The notes under the pieces are model-generated. The model saw only the letters and a list, made by a program, of their open reading frames with translations. It was not told the DNA's origin and made no database searches. A stretch of DNA of 64,000 bases, taken from contig NZ_OCSR01000002.1 of the NCBI RefSeq assembly GCF_900230185.1, forward strand, positions 1,736,001 through 1,800,000, read 5' to 3'. The position numbers and the translations under genes were made by a program. Shown piece after piece: positions 16,431-25,074 of the stretch (positions within the stretch are counted from its first letter, which is position 1; every line of letters starts with the position of its first letter). The stretch is from Burkholderia sp. OK233. Lineage in GTDB: Bacteria > Pseudomonadota > Gammaproteobacteria > Burkholderiales > Burkholderiaceae.

Positions 16431-17591
16431 TTAGTGTGCGGAAGCGGAAGCCGCCGTCTGCACCTTCTTACCCTTTCCAGCGCGCCCGATTTCCTCGAGC
16501 TTAATCTCGACGTGTCGCGAGAACACGTACTCAGCGGGACGCTGCTTGTCCAAAGCAATATCCTTGGTGAAGGCGCCGGACGTCTTCGGGCCGCGCAGGC
16601 TGACCTTCAACGCCTTCAACGGGTGCGCCACCGTATCCATCACGGCAGTCGCTTCAAAGCCGCAGTGCACCATGCAATCCGCGCACTTCTCATAGTTGCC
16701 CGTACCGTACTTTTCCCACTCCGTGGTTTCCATCAATTCCTTGAAGGTCTTCACGTAGCCTTCGCCGACCAGGTAGCACGGCTTCTGCCAGCCGAACACC
16801 GTACGCGCCGGGTTGCCCCAAGGCGTGCACTCGTACGTCTGATTGCCGGCCAGGAAGTCGAGGAACATGCCCGACTGGCTGAACGACCAGTTCTTGCCGT
16901 TGTTGCCGCGCTTGAAAATCTCGCGGAACAGTTGCTTGGTCTTGTCGCGGTTCAGGAAGTGTTGCTGATCCGGCGCGCGTTCATACGCATAACCCGGCGA
17001 GACGGTGATGCCGTCCACGCCCATCGGGCCGAGCGTGTCGAAGAATGCAGCGACGCGTTCCGGCACGGCGTCGTTGAACAGCGTGCAGTTGATGTTCACG
17101 CGGAAACCGCGGCGCTTCGCTTCCTTGATGGCGGCGACAGCCTTGTCGTACACGCCTTCCTGCGACACCGAGTGATCGTGCGCCTGCTGATCGCCGTCCA
17201 GGTGAACCGACCAGACGAAGTACGGATTCGGCTCGTAGTCGTCCATCTTCTTTTCCATCAGCAACGCATTCGTGCACAGATACACGAACTTCTTGCGCGC
17301 GATGATGCCCTTCACGATCTGCGGCATTTCCTTGTGCAGGAGCGGCTCGCCGCCAGCAATCGAAACGACCGGTGCGCCACATTCGTCGACTGCGCCAAGG
17401 CATTCTTCGAGCGACAGACGCTGATTCAGGATGGGATCCGGATAATCGATCTTGCCGCAGCCATTGCAGGCAAGATTGCAGCGGAACAACGGCTCCAGCA
17501 TCAAGGCGAGCGGGTAGCGTTTGTTGCCAGAGAGATGCTGACGCATGATGTATGCGCCAACCCGGACTTTCTGTAGCAGCGGAATAGACAA
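16431..17591 (-). CDS. hpnH: HpnH, radical SAM adenosyl-hopene synthase
   Basis: A 386-residue radical SAM enzyme. The iron-sulfur ligands are C38, C42 and C45 (CNLACNGC); SIAGGEPLLH and NALLMEKKM follow as SAM-binding elements. The C-terminal third has further cysteines (CADCMVHCGFEA) and the DUF3463-type end found in HpnH. The enzyme joins a 5-prime-deoxyadenosyl group to diploptene to make adenosylhopane, the first step of extended (C35) hopanoids. Length equals the family norm and no residue is missing. It lies 10 bases downstream of the ispH copy on the minus strand, so isoprenoid precursor supply and hopanoid extension share one transcript. Confidence 0.95.
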   Translation of the reverse strand: MSIPLLQKVRVGAYIMRQHLSGNKRYPLALMLEPLFRCNLACNGCGKIDYPDPILNQRLSLEECLGAVDECGAPVVSIAGGEPLLHKEMPQIVKGIIARKKFVYLCTNALLMEKKMDDYEPNPYFVWSVHLDGDQQAHDHSVSQEGVYDKAVAAIKEAKRRGFRVNINCTLFNDAVPERVAAFFDTLGPMGVDGITVSPGYAYERAPDQQHFLNRDKTKQLFREIFKRGNNGKNWSFSQSGMFLDFLAGNQTYECTPWGNPARTVFGWQKPCYLVGEGYVKTFKELMETTEWEKYGTGNYEKCADCMVHCGFEATAVMDTVAHPLKALKVSLRGPKTSGAFTKDIALDKQRPAEYVFSRHVEIKLEEIGRAGKGKKVQTAASASAH

Positions 17592-17601
17592 GATGTCCTC
17601 C

Positions 17602-18546
17602 TTAAACTTCGCGTGCAGCGAGTGGTTGCATCAGTTTCGATGGCAACTTGAATTCGACTTTCTCTTCACGGCCCGCCATCGTCGTGACATCGACGGGCCC
17701 CAATGCGCGCAGCGCATCGATTACGTTCATTACCATCTCTTCCGGTGCAGAAGCACCAGCTGTGATGCCGACGGTTTGCACGTTCGCAAACCACTCCGGC
17801 TTCACTTCCGAACCGTCGGCGACGAGATAACTCGCCACGCCGGTTTCGCTGCCGATCTCACGCAGCCGGTTCGAGTTCGAACTGTTGGTTGCGCCTACCA
17901 CCAGCAGCACCTCGACCTCTTTGCTCAGTTCGCGCACCGCCGCCTGACGGTTTTGCGTGGCGTAGCAGATGTCGCGCGTGTCGGGACCGACGATGTCGGT
18001 GAAACGGCGCAGCAGGGCATCGATGATGCCACGTGTGTCGTCGACCGATAGCGTGGTCTGCGTGACGTACGCAAGCGGCGTATCGAGCGGCAGGTCCAGA
18101 TGCGCGACTTCAGCCTCGCTCTGCACCAGCAGCACCTTGCCGGGAATCTGGCCGATCGTGCCTTCCACTTCCGGATGGCCCGCATGGCCGATCAGGATCA
18201 GGGTACGACCCGCCGCCACATATTGGCGCCCTTGCACGTGGACCTTGGTCACGAGCGGGCAGGTCGCGTCGAGCACGTCGAGGCCGCGCTGTTCCGCGTC
18301 GCGCTCGACGGTTTGCGCGACACCGTGTGCGCTGAAAATCGCCACGGCGCCGTGCGGCACCTCATCGAGTTCCTCGACAAAGCGCGCGCCTTTCTGGCGC
18401 AGGTTATCCACCACGTGGCGATTGTGAACAATCTCGTGGCGAACATACACGGGCGCGCCGTGTTGCTGTAACGCGCGATCGACGATCTCGATTGCACGTA
18501 CAACACCCGCACAAAAGCCGCGGGGCTGAGCAAGGATGACTCGCAT
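17602..18546 (-). CDS. ispH: 4-hydroxy-3-methylbut-2-enyl diphosphate reductase (IspH/LytB)
   Basis: A 314-residue iron-sulfur reductase making IPP and DMAPP, the last step of the MEP pathway. The three cluster cysteines are C12 (GFCAGV), C96 (DATCP) and C194 (DICYATQNRQ); the active-site HEIVHN, SAHGV and TTLSVDDT blocks are intact. It starts the unit ispH-hpnH on the minus strand. Burkholderia-type genomes usually carry another ispH, so this copy is probably dedicated to hopanoid synthesis; that is an inference from position only. The coding start overlaps by a few bases an open frame leading to hpnC on the other strand, so the two promoters lie in 18547-18880. Confidence 0.95.
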   Translation of the reverse strand: MRVILAQPRGFCAGVVRAIEIVDRALQQHGAPVYVRHEIVHNRHVVDNLRQKGARFVEELDEVPHGAVAIFSAHGVAQTVERDAEQRGLDVLDATCPLVTKVHVQGRQYVAAGRTLILIGHAGHPEVEGTIGQIPGKVLLVQSEAEVAHLDLPLDTPLAYVTQTTLSVDDTRGIIDALLRRFTDIVGPDTRDICYATQNRQAAVRELSKEVEVLLVVGATNSSNSNRLREIGSETGVASYLVADGSEVKPEWFANVQTVGITAGASAPEEMVMNVIDALRALGPVDVTTMAGREEKVEFKLPSKLMQPLAAREV

Positions 18547-18880
18547 AAATTGGCGAACTCCGACTGACGCGGGTTTCGAAGAAGTCGGTAACTATGACTT
18601 TATCGCCGCGACCATCTATTTAGTTGACGTCTTGAGCCCCGGCGACCAGCCGGTACAGCAAAACCAAACGCGCATTCTAACGCTATCAGGCCGGCTTTGC
18701 TCTGGCGCGCCTGTCAGGGTGTTGGGGCCGCGCCGCACGGCGGGCTCGCTGCCCGGCGCCGCCCGCGTGGCGCAGGTGGCAATGATTACACGCTGCACCG
18801 GTTTGGCGGAACCCTTAAACTACGTGGTCCTGCGGCGCATGTTTGCGGCCGCATTACAAAAAGGTTTCGAGGCTCGCAGG

Positions 18881-19747
18881 ATGGACATCGATCAATACGA
18901 AAATTTTCCGGTCGCGAGCGTGTTGCTGCCAAAGGCGCTGCGCGCGCCTATCGGCATTATCTATCAGGTTGTCCGCACCGCCGGCGACATCGCCGATGAG
19001 GGCGACTGGAGCCCGGCCGAGCGGCATGCCCGCCTCGCCGACTTCCGCGCCGGCCTCGACGCGGTAGCGGAGCGGCGCGCGGCGCCGGTGCACCCGCTCC
19101 TGTTCGGCAAGCTCGCCGGCGTGATCGCGCAGTATAAACTGCCGCTCGCGCCGTTCTACGATCTGCTCCACGCCTGCGGTCAGGACATCGACACCCGCCG
19201 TTACGCGGACCGCTCCGCCTTGCTCGACTATTGCCGCCACTCGGCTAGCCCGATCGGGCATCTGATGCTGCATCTGGTGGGCGCCGCCACGCCGGAGAAT
19301 CTCGCCGACGCCGATGCGATCTGCACGGCTTCGCAGCTGATCAGTTTCTGGCAGGACGTCGCAGCCGACTGGGAAAAAGACCGCGTGTATCTGCCGCTTG
19401 CGGATATGCGGCGCTTCAACGTGACCGAGGCACAGATCGCGAGAGGCGTCGTCGACGATGCCTGGACGAAGCTGATGGCCTACGAAATTTCGTTCGTGCG
19501 GACCACGCTGGTACGTGGCGCGCCGCTCGCGGTGCGTATTCCCGGGCGCCTGGGGATCGAGCTGTGCGGCGCCATCCACGGCGGTTTGCGGATCCTCGAG
19601 CGGATCGAAAAGGCCGGTTACGACGTGTTTCGCGAGCGGCCGGTACTCAACACATTTGACTGGTGCGTCGTCGCGGTACGCACTGTGGTGATGCGCCTGT
19701 CGCGGCGCGTCGGCGTAGAAGCGGGTTCACTCGAGGGTAATGCTTAA
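18881..19747 (+). CDS. hpnC: HpnC, squalene/phytoene synthase family protein
   Basis: A 288-residue trans-isoprenyl transferase fold protein. The N-terminus ENFPVASVLLPKALRAPIGIIY and the late block DVAADWEKDRVYLPLADM identify the HpnC branch, which in the HpnCDE route converts presqualene diphosphate to hydroxysqualene. The second aspartate motif (DVAAD) is intact. The first, normally DDIADE, reads GDIADE (residues about 33-38): the codon is GGC rather than GAC. The start at 18881 gives the family length; the frame is open for 345 bases upstream (18536-18880), with an ATG at 18839 as alternative, but the extra residues do not look like the family. The stop shares one base with the hpnB start. 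Confidence 0.85.
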   Translation: MDIDQYENFPVASVLLPKALRAPIGIIYQVVRTAGDIADEGDWSPAERHARLADFRAGLDAVAERRAAPVHPLLFGKLAGVIAQYKLPLAPFYDLLHACGQDIDTRRYADRSALLDYCRHSASPIGHLMLHLVGAATPENLADADAICTASQLISFWQDVAADWEKDRVYLPLADMRRFNVTEAQIARGVVDDAWTKLMAYEISFVRTTLVRGAPLAVRIPGRLGIELCGAIHGGLRILERIEKAGYDVFRERPVLNTFDWCVVAVRTVVMRLSRRVGVEAGSLEGNA

Positions 19748-20919
19748 TGGCGGTGGTTCTGTTTCTTCTTTCGTGTCTTTCCCTGCTGATCTGGTGTGTG
19801 TTGCTGTTTGCGCGCGGCGGCTTCTGGCGGGCGCGGCCCGCCGCGCCGCTCACGCTTGACCCGCGCGAAACCTGGCCGGCGGTCGCCGCCGTGGTGCCGG
19901 CACGCAATGAAGTCGATGTGATCGCGCAAGCGGTCACCACTTTGCTCGATCAGGACTATCCGGGCGCATTCCACGTAATCGTCGTCGACGACCACAGCAC
20001 CGACGGCACCGCCGACGCCGCTCGCGCGGCCGCGTTGCAACTGCAATGCCCCGATCGTCTGACGGTGCTGAGCGCGAAGCCGCTGCCGCCGGGCTGGTCC
20101 GGCAAGGTGTGGGCGCAGTCGCAAGGTATCGAGGCGGTGCGCACGCTCGGCCTGCCAGCCGATTTCCTGCTGCTCACCGATGCCGACATCGGCCATCCCG
20201 CCGACGCCGTCGCGCAACTCGTCGCCCGTGCGGATGCGGAAAAGCGCGACCTCGTCTCGCTGATGGTCCGTCTGCGCTGCGATTCGTTCTGGGAGAAGGC
20301 GCTGATTCCGGCCTTCGTGTTCTTCTTCGCCAAGCTGTATCCGTTTTCGTGGGTCAACAACCCGCGCAACCGCACGGCGGCGGCGGCGGGCGGTTGCATG
20401 CTGGTGCGGCGCAGCGCGCTTGAAGAGGCGGGCGGCATCGAGTCGATTCGCGCCGAGCTGATCGACGATTGCAGCCTCGCCGCGCGTATCAAGCATCGCG
20501 GCACGGGGCGTCATCCGATCCGTCTCGATGTGGCGGCGCGCAGCGTGTCGCTGCGTCCTTACGATAGTTGGCGTGAAATCTGGAACATGATCGCGCGTAC
20601 GGCCTTTACGCAACTGCATTACTCGCCGCTGTTGCTGGCCGGCACGCTGTTGGGCATGACGATCATCTACCTGGTGCCGCCGGCGGCCGCGCTGGTGCTC
20701 GGTCCTCAGGGCGCGCCCGCGTGGCTCGCCTGGGCGGCCATGTGCTGCGCGTATGCGCCGATGCTCAGCTACTATCGTCGCTCGCCGCTGTGGGCCCCGT
20801 TTCTGCCGCTGGTGGCGTTGTTCTATGTCGGCGCGACGTTTGCGTCGGCGGTGCGTTACTGGCGCGGCAAAGGCGGCCAATGGAAGGCGCGGGTGCAGGC
20901 GCCGGTGCAGGAGCGCTGA
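19747..20919 (+). CDS. hpnB: HpnB, hopanoid-associated glycosyltransferase
   Basis: A 390-residue family 2 glycosyltransferase. An N-terminal membrane helix (VVLFLLSCLSLLIWCVLLFA) is followed by the GT-A domain: AAVVPARNEVDVIAQAVTTLL, VIVVDDHSTDGTADAAR, LLLTDADIGHP (DxD) and the acceptor-side ELIDDCSLAARIK. Two or three C-terminal helices end in YFVGATF-type ALFYVGATFASAVRYW. HpnB is regularly found in hopanoid clusters; its exact acceptor is not settled. It is translationally coupled to hpnC and followed by a strong terminator, so hpnC-hpnB form a two-gene unit. Confidence 0.9.
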   Translation: MAVVLFLLSCLSLLIWCVLLFARGGFWRARPAAPLTLDPRETWPAVAAVVPARNEVDVIAQAVTTLLDQDYPGAFHVIVVDDHSTDGTADAARAAALQLQCPDRLTVLSAKPLPPGWSGKVWAQSQGIEAVRTLGLPADFLLLTDADIGHPADAVAQLVARADAEKRDLVSLMVRLRCDSFWEKALIPAFVFFFAKLYPFSWVNNPRNRTAAAAGGCMLVRRSALEEAGGIESIRAELIDDCSLAARIKHRGTGRHPIRLDVAARSVSLRPYDSWREIWNMIARTAFTQLHYSPLLLAGTLLGMTIIYLVPPAAALVLGPQGAPAWLAWAAMCCAYAPMLSYYRRSPLWAPFLPLVALFYVGATFASAVRYWRGKGGQWKARVQAPVQER

Positions 20920-20947
20920 GAGGCGGCTGTCCAGGGATTGATCAGAC

Positions 20948-20978
20948 AAAAAACGGCGCCCTCGGGCGCCGTTTTTTT
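20948..20978. terminator. Rho-independent terminator after hpnB
   Basis: CGGCGCCC/GGGCGCCG stem with A-run left and T7 right. It serves hpnB and, on the other strand, the gene ending at 20994. Confidence 0.9.
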
Positions 20979-20993
20979 ACATCGACCTTTGCC

Positions 20994-21587
20994 TCAGCCT
21001 TTGGTGAGCATCATGTACAGCTGGATCACCATGTCGGGCGAGAACGTGAACGGCACCCAGCCGTGGCCGGTGTGGCGCATGACCAGCAGGCGGTCGCCAT
21101 TCGACTGTTTCTGCACGGCCATGACGGGATTCTTCGTCGAGACGAAGCGCCAGCCCGGCGGGATGCCCGGCGGCGGTTCCGGCGTCATCGAGGCGCGTGC
21201 GTTCGACAATTCCTCAATGAGCTGCCCGATCTGCTCGGCACGCAGCGCGACCGTCTGGCCGCCGATCGTCATCGTGATTTCGTTTTGCGCGGGGCGGTTG
21301 ATTTCCAGCGTGGGCTGTAACTGGGCGGCCGGCGCTTCGCCGGGCGCCGGTGCCGGCTCCGCTGCTTCTGCGGCTATTGCCGCTGTCGTTGCCTCAGACG
21401 CAACGTTTTGCGCTTTTGATTCCGATGAGGCGTGATTCGCCGCCGGCGTTTCCTGCGCTGCCGCCTCGGCGGCGTTTGCAGCGTTTGCGGATGTCTCGGG
21501 GATGTTTTCGGCCTGCGGGGCCACGACAGCCTGGATGAGCTGATCGACGCCCATTTCCAGCGCGCCGAGCTGTTCGTGAAGATTCAT
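20994..21587 (-). CDS. Hypothetical protein with Ala-rich linker, in hopanoid locus
   Basis: A 197-residue protein that I do not recognise. It has three parts: a short N-terminal helix-forming segment (MNLHEQLGALEMGVDQLIQAV), an Ala/Glu/Pro-rich linker of about 75 residues, and a C-terminal domain of about 95 residues starting near QPTLEINRPAQNEITMTIGGQ and containing PPGWRFVSTKNPVMAVQ and RHTGHGWVPFTFSPDMVIQLYMMLT. No signal peptide or membrane helix is seen. The start at 21587 (AGAGAAAGCTCGC before it) is preferred over in-frame upstream codons whose residues look like random coding. Position between hpnB and hpnA suggests but does not prove a link to hopanoids. Confidence 0.75.
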   Translation of the reverse strand: MNLHEQLGALEMGVDQLIQAVVAPQAENIPETSANAANAAEAAAQETPAANHASSESKAQNVASEATTAAIAAEAAEPAPAPGEAPAAQLQPTLEINRPAQNEITMTIGGQTVALRAEQIGQLIEELSNARASMTPEPPPGIPPGWRFVSTKNPVMAVQKQSNGDRLLVMRHTGHGWVPFTFSPDMVIQLYMMLTKG

Positions 21588-21831
21588 GCGAGCTTTCTCT
21601 GGTAAGACCCACGATTTTAACTGCTGCGCGTAGGCTTTTACCTGTCGCAAACACAGTGACGTTGTAACAAAGTGCGTGCAGGCCACGCCGCATCGTCCGG
21701 AGTGGCGCGGCCTGCGTGACCTGCGTGATGCCGCTTTCGAGAGCCGGTGCGTCGTAGCCCGCGCGATTGGGCTCATGCCACTCTGCGCGGGCCAGGCGCT
21801 GCCGCTTATCCCGCCCGCGTCAGCGCTTTTA

Positions 21832-22842
21832 TCAAGGCTTCAAATACCCGGCTTGCCTGAACCATTCGATCGCATCGCTCAAGCCCTCGCGATAGGGCCG
21901 TGCGCGATAGCCGAGCTCGCGTTCCGCCTTCGCCGAGGTGAAGTACATCTTGTTCTTCGACATCTTCAGACCGTCGACGGTGAGGAACGGTTCACGTTTC
22001 GTGATCTTGGCGACGGCTTCTGCGCCCGCGGCGAGCGGATAAAGCGGCCAGCGCGGCAAACTCAGGGTTGGCGCCTTGCGGCCGGTTAGCGCGGCGATAT
22101 CCGCGAGCATCTGTTGCAGCGGCAGATTTTCGCCGCCGAGAATGTAGCGTTCGCCGATCTTGCCGCGTTCGAGCGCGAGAAAATGGCCGGCGGCCACGTC
22201 ATCCACGTGCACGAGGTTCAGCCCCGTGTCGACGAACGCGGGAATCTTGCCGAGCGCCGCTTCGACGATGATGCGCCCGGTCGGCGTCGGCTTGACGTCA
22301 CGCGGACCGATCGGCGTGGACGGATTGACGATCACGGCCGGCAGCCCGTCTTCGGCGATCATGCGCTCCACCGCGCGTTCGGCTAGCACCTTGCTGCGCT
22401 TGTACACGCCGATCGCCTGGTCGGCTTTGAGTGGCGAGGTTTCATCAGCGGACTGGCCGGAACTGGTGACTTTCAGCGTGGCCACGCTGCTTGTGTAGAC
22501 GATGCGTTCGACGCCTTCCTTCAACGCCGCGCGCATGGTCGCCTCGGTGCCTTCGAGATTCGAGCGCTCGATTTCGCTCAGGTCCGGCGCCCACAGGCGA
22601 TAGTCGGCGGCGACATGCAGCAGATAGCGCACACCGCGCAGCGCGTTGCGCATCGACGCTTCGTCGCGCATATCGCCCACGACGATTTCCGCATCCAGCG
22701 CCTCGACGTTTTTACGCGAACTGGTGGCGCGCACCAGCACGCGCACCTTGAAACCCTTCTGTTGCGCGATGCGCGCCACCGACGAGCCGACGAAGCCGGA
22801 TGCGCCGGTCACGAGCACGAGATCGCGATTCTGTTCGGTCAT
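21832..22842 (-). CDS. hpnA: HpnA, hopanoid-associated NAD-dependent sugar epimerase/dehydrogenase
   Basis: A 336-residue extended short-chain dehydrogenase. Features are the nucleotide loop VTGASGFVGSSVAR, the HVAADYRLW block typical of HpnA, TSSVATL, and the catalytic pair YKRSK with Tyr and Lys. The family sits in hopanoid clusters and is thought to act on the sugar-like side chain of extended hopanoids; the reaction is not firmly known. It ends at 21832 and stands about 245 bases from the unknown Ala-rich protein, so it may be a separate unit. Length is as expected and no key residue is missing. Confidence 0.9.
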   Translation of the reverse strand: MTEQNRDLVLVTGASGFVGSSVARIAQQKGFKVRVLVRATSSRKNVEALDAEIVVGDMRDEASMRNALRGVRYLLHVAADYRLWAPDLSEIERSNLEGTEATMRAALKEGVERIVYTSSVATLKVTSSGQSADETSPLKADQAIGVYKRSKVLAERAVERMIAEDGLPAVIVNPSTPIGPRDVKPTPTGRIIVEAALGKIPAFVDTGLNLVHVDDVAAGHFLALERGKIGERYILGGENLPLQQMLADIAALTGRKAPTLSLPRWPLYPLAAGAEAVAKITKREPFLTVDGLKMSKNKMYFTSAKAERELGYRARPYREGLSDAIEWFRQAGYLKP

Positions 22843-22994
22843 TCTCTTTCATTCCCTGCGTGACAGTCGACGGATTGTACGTGTCGCGCGGGCCGCGTGT
22901 CGCGCCGGGCGGCCTCAGGCACGCAGGGGAATTGAGATGCCGCCGAGCATTCTCGTCGCGACGCGACTAGAATGCCGGCTTGAAAGTTTTGCGT

Positions 22995-23042
22995 TGCATG
23001 GGACCGGAGTAGGTGCTTTGCATCGGACCAGAGTAAGTGCTA
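22995..23042. repeat. Tandem duplication, 2 x 24 bases
   Basis: Two adjacent 24-base units (22995-23018, 23019-23042) begin TGCAT and share GGACC, GAGTA and GTGCT; they differ at four positions. They lie just upstream of the acylphosphatase gene, after a TAGAATG -10-like sequence at 22968-22974. The 16-mer CTAGAATGCCGGCTTG at 22967-22982 recurs at 24870-24885. Confidence 0.7.
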
Positions 23043-23078
23043 AAGCGCTAACTCCGGGTTGACACAGGAGAGGACGGC

Positions 23079-23372
23079 ATGGCCCCGGATCTGGATCAGC
23101 GGATCGAAACGTATTACGTGCGGGTGCGCGGCACCGTGCAGGGCGTGGGCTTTCGCCACGCCACCGTGCGGCAGGCCCACGCGCTCGGTATCAAGGGATG
23201 GGTGGCGAATCTCGACGACGGTTCCGTCGAAGCCATGTTGCAGGGCTCGGCCAACCAGGTCGACCGGATGCTGTCGTGGCTGCGTCACGGGCCGCCGGCG
23301 GCGCGCGTCACCGAAGTGTCCGGCGAGGAGCGCGCGACTGAAAAGCGTTTCGAGCGGTTCGAGCAGCACTGA
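23079..23372 (+). CDS. acyP: Acylphosphatase
   Basis: A 97-residue acylphosphatase. The substrate-binding loop GTVQGVGFRHATV carries the catalytic Arg and GWVANLDDGSVEAML the catalytic Asn; the fold is complete and the length is standard. The enzyme hydrolyses carboxyl-phosphate bonds such as acetyl phosphate in the cytoplasm. It is a single gene with its own terminator-like hairpin at 23391-23432. The start at 23079 has GGAGAGGACGGC upstream. Confidence 0.95.
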   Translation: MAPDLDQRIETYYVRVRGTVQGVGFRHATVRQAHALGIKGWVANLDDGSVEAMLQGSANQVDRMLSWLRHGPPAARVTEVSGEERATEKRFERFEQH

Positions 23373-23390
23373 ACCAAGCGGACTTCGAGC

Positions 23391-23432
23391 AAAAAAAGGC
23401 GGTGCGCCATCACCTCGATAGCGCGCCGCCTT
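23391..23432. terminator. Terminator between acyP and the EgtD-like gene
   Basis: GGCGGTGCGC pairs with GCGCGCCGCC with one mismatch; an A-run precedes and only TT follows on the plus strand, so the better terminator is on the minus strand for the EgtD-like gene. Confidence 0.6.
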
Positions 23433-23483
23433 GCAGTTTGCGTGTCCAGTTTGTCCGATTAGTCAGCCGATAACGCTTTGCGC

Positions 23484-24467
23484 CTAGCGCGCCACCAGCA
23501 AACTCTCAGCGAACCCCCAGCTATCTTCAATCCATTGATGGCTGCACATGAAGCCCGCATCGTCGGCGATCGCGGGCACCTCGTCCGCGCGATATTTGTG
23601 GCTGCTCTCGGTCCAGATCGTTTCGCCTGCCTTGAGTGAGACCGTCAATTGCGCGGCGCCCACATGCGCTGTGACATCGCGCTTCGCACGCAAATGCATC
23701 TCGATGCTGCGCGCGTCCGGATTGAAGCGCGCGACGTGTTCGAACGCATCGAGCGGGAAGTCGCCGTCGAGCTCCCGATTGATACGCGCCAGCAGATTCA
23801 GATTGAACGACGCGGTCACGCCGACCGAATCGTCGTAGGCGGCCACCAGCACCGGTGTCGGCTTGATCAGATCGGTGCCGAGCAGCAACGCGTCGCCGGG
23901 CGCAAGCATGTTGCGGATATCGCGCAGAAAACGCGTCGCCGCGAGCCGGCCGAAATTGCCGATCGTGCTGCCAAGAAACAGGACGAGTAAGCGCTCGTCC
24001 GCCGCGCGGTCCTGGCTCACCTCGGCGAGCCCGGCCAGGTAATCGCGTTCATAACCGACGATCGAAATCCGCTCGATGTCGCCAAGTTCGCGCCTGCACA
24101 ACTGCAACGCGCTGCGCGAAATTTCAATCGGGAAGTAAGAAGTGGGGCGCTTTTTACACAGCGCTTCCAGAATGCGCCGCGTTTTGCGGCCGCTGCCGCT
24201 ACCCAGTTCAGCAACGGTCACGTCGTGTGGCAGATGCGCGACGATGTCCGCTGCGTGCTTCGCGAGCAAGCGCTCCTCGGCGCGTGTCACGCCGTATTCG
24301 GGCAGTACGGTGATCACTTCAAACAGCGCAGAACCCACTTCGTCATACAGATACTTCGACGGCAACTCTTTTTGCGGCGTGTGCGTGAGTCCTGCGCGTA
24401 CCTCGGCGGCGAAGGTGGCGCGGAGCAGGTCGGGCGATGCGTCGTGCGAGAGGGCTGGCTGGGTCAT
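23484..24467 (-). CDS. egtD: EgtD-like L-histidine N-alpha-methyltransferase
   Basis: A 327-residue SAM-dependent methyltransferase of the EgtD (DUF2260) family. Characteristic are PSKYLYDEVGSALFEVITVLPEYGVTRAEERLL, AELGSGSGRKTRRIL (SAM loop), LVLFLGSTIGNFG, and the late ESSHKY and W-rich C-terminus (WIEDSWGFAESL). EgtD trimethylates histidine to hercynine, the first step to ergothioneine. No egtB-like sulfoxide synthase gene lies next to it, although EgtB/EgtD pairs are common, so either the partner is elsewhere or the enzyme makes only a methylated histidine. The ATG at 24467 is preferred (GGAG seven bases upstream) to one at 24485. Confidence 0.85.
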   Translation of the reverse strand: MTQPALSHDASPDLLRATFAAEVRAGLTHTPQKELPSKYLYDEVGSALFEVITVLPEYGVTRAEERLLAKHAADIVAHLPHDVTVAELGSGSGRKTRRILEALCKKRPTSYFPIEISRSALQLCRRELGDIERISIVGYERDYLAGLAEVSQDRAADERLLVLFLGSTIGNFGRLAATRFLRDIRNMLAPGDALLLGTDLIKPTPVLVAAYDDSVGVTASFNLNLLARINRELDGDFPLDAFEHVARFNPDARSIEMHLRAKRDVTAHVGAAQLTVSLKAGETIWTESSHKYRADEVPAIADDAGFMCSHQWIEDSWGFAESLLVAR

Positions 24468-25074
24468 GCTGGCTCCAGTAGTCACATTCGATGAGCGGGA
24501 TTGCTAGCCGGGCGGCGGCAGGTGCAACGGAGCGCAGTTGCTCGCAGTTGCTGTATGCCGCGGGAAAGAAGGGCGGGCTCGGTCCGCGTGGACTGCCTAT
24601 GCCGGCCCGGCTCATCGATGCTGTGATGACAATTGAAAATGACGGTTGCAACGGATATCCAAGATGTCTCAGATGACGTTGCAAACGGTGTCGCTAGACT
24701 TCATAGCAAGATTCGCGCTTGCGCAACTGCGCGGAAAGTTGCTGGCGTTGCAACTGCGGATTCGCCTGTCGCGCGTGAAGTTATGTTCTAGTGCATCGGC
24801 GCGCGATGCGCACGGGAAAAATTGCTCTTGACTGCAAGGAACGAACGGGCACGTTGTTCGGGAACCCGTCTAGAATGCCGGCTTGCATCGCATATCGAAG
24901 ATAAAAACGCAGCGCTTGGTACGCACTACCCGCCGCACTGCCTGCTTGTGAGACTTTACTTCCAATGACAATAACTCGAGACGTGCAGCCGTATGCTGCG
25001 CCGCACACACCTGCACCTGCATCCATTCGCGCACCTGCACTGCATGTCAAAGCGATTGCGCCACGGGCCGCGCA
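24468..25074. other. Gene-free stretch, 607 bases
   Basis: No convincing coding region on either strand. It holds three GTTGCAA-containing words (about 24646, 24680 and 24752), the 16-mer CTAGAATGCCGGCTTG at 24870-24885 that is also found upstream of acyP, and presumably the promoters of the EgtD-like gene and the EamA transporter. The right end forms the leader of the transporter gene. Confidence 0.6.

Noticed and set aside
24486..25074. Small genes in the 607-base gap
   Set aside because: Short frames on both strands have no ribosome-binding site or coherent coding pattern.
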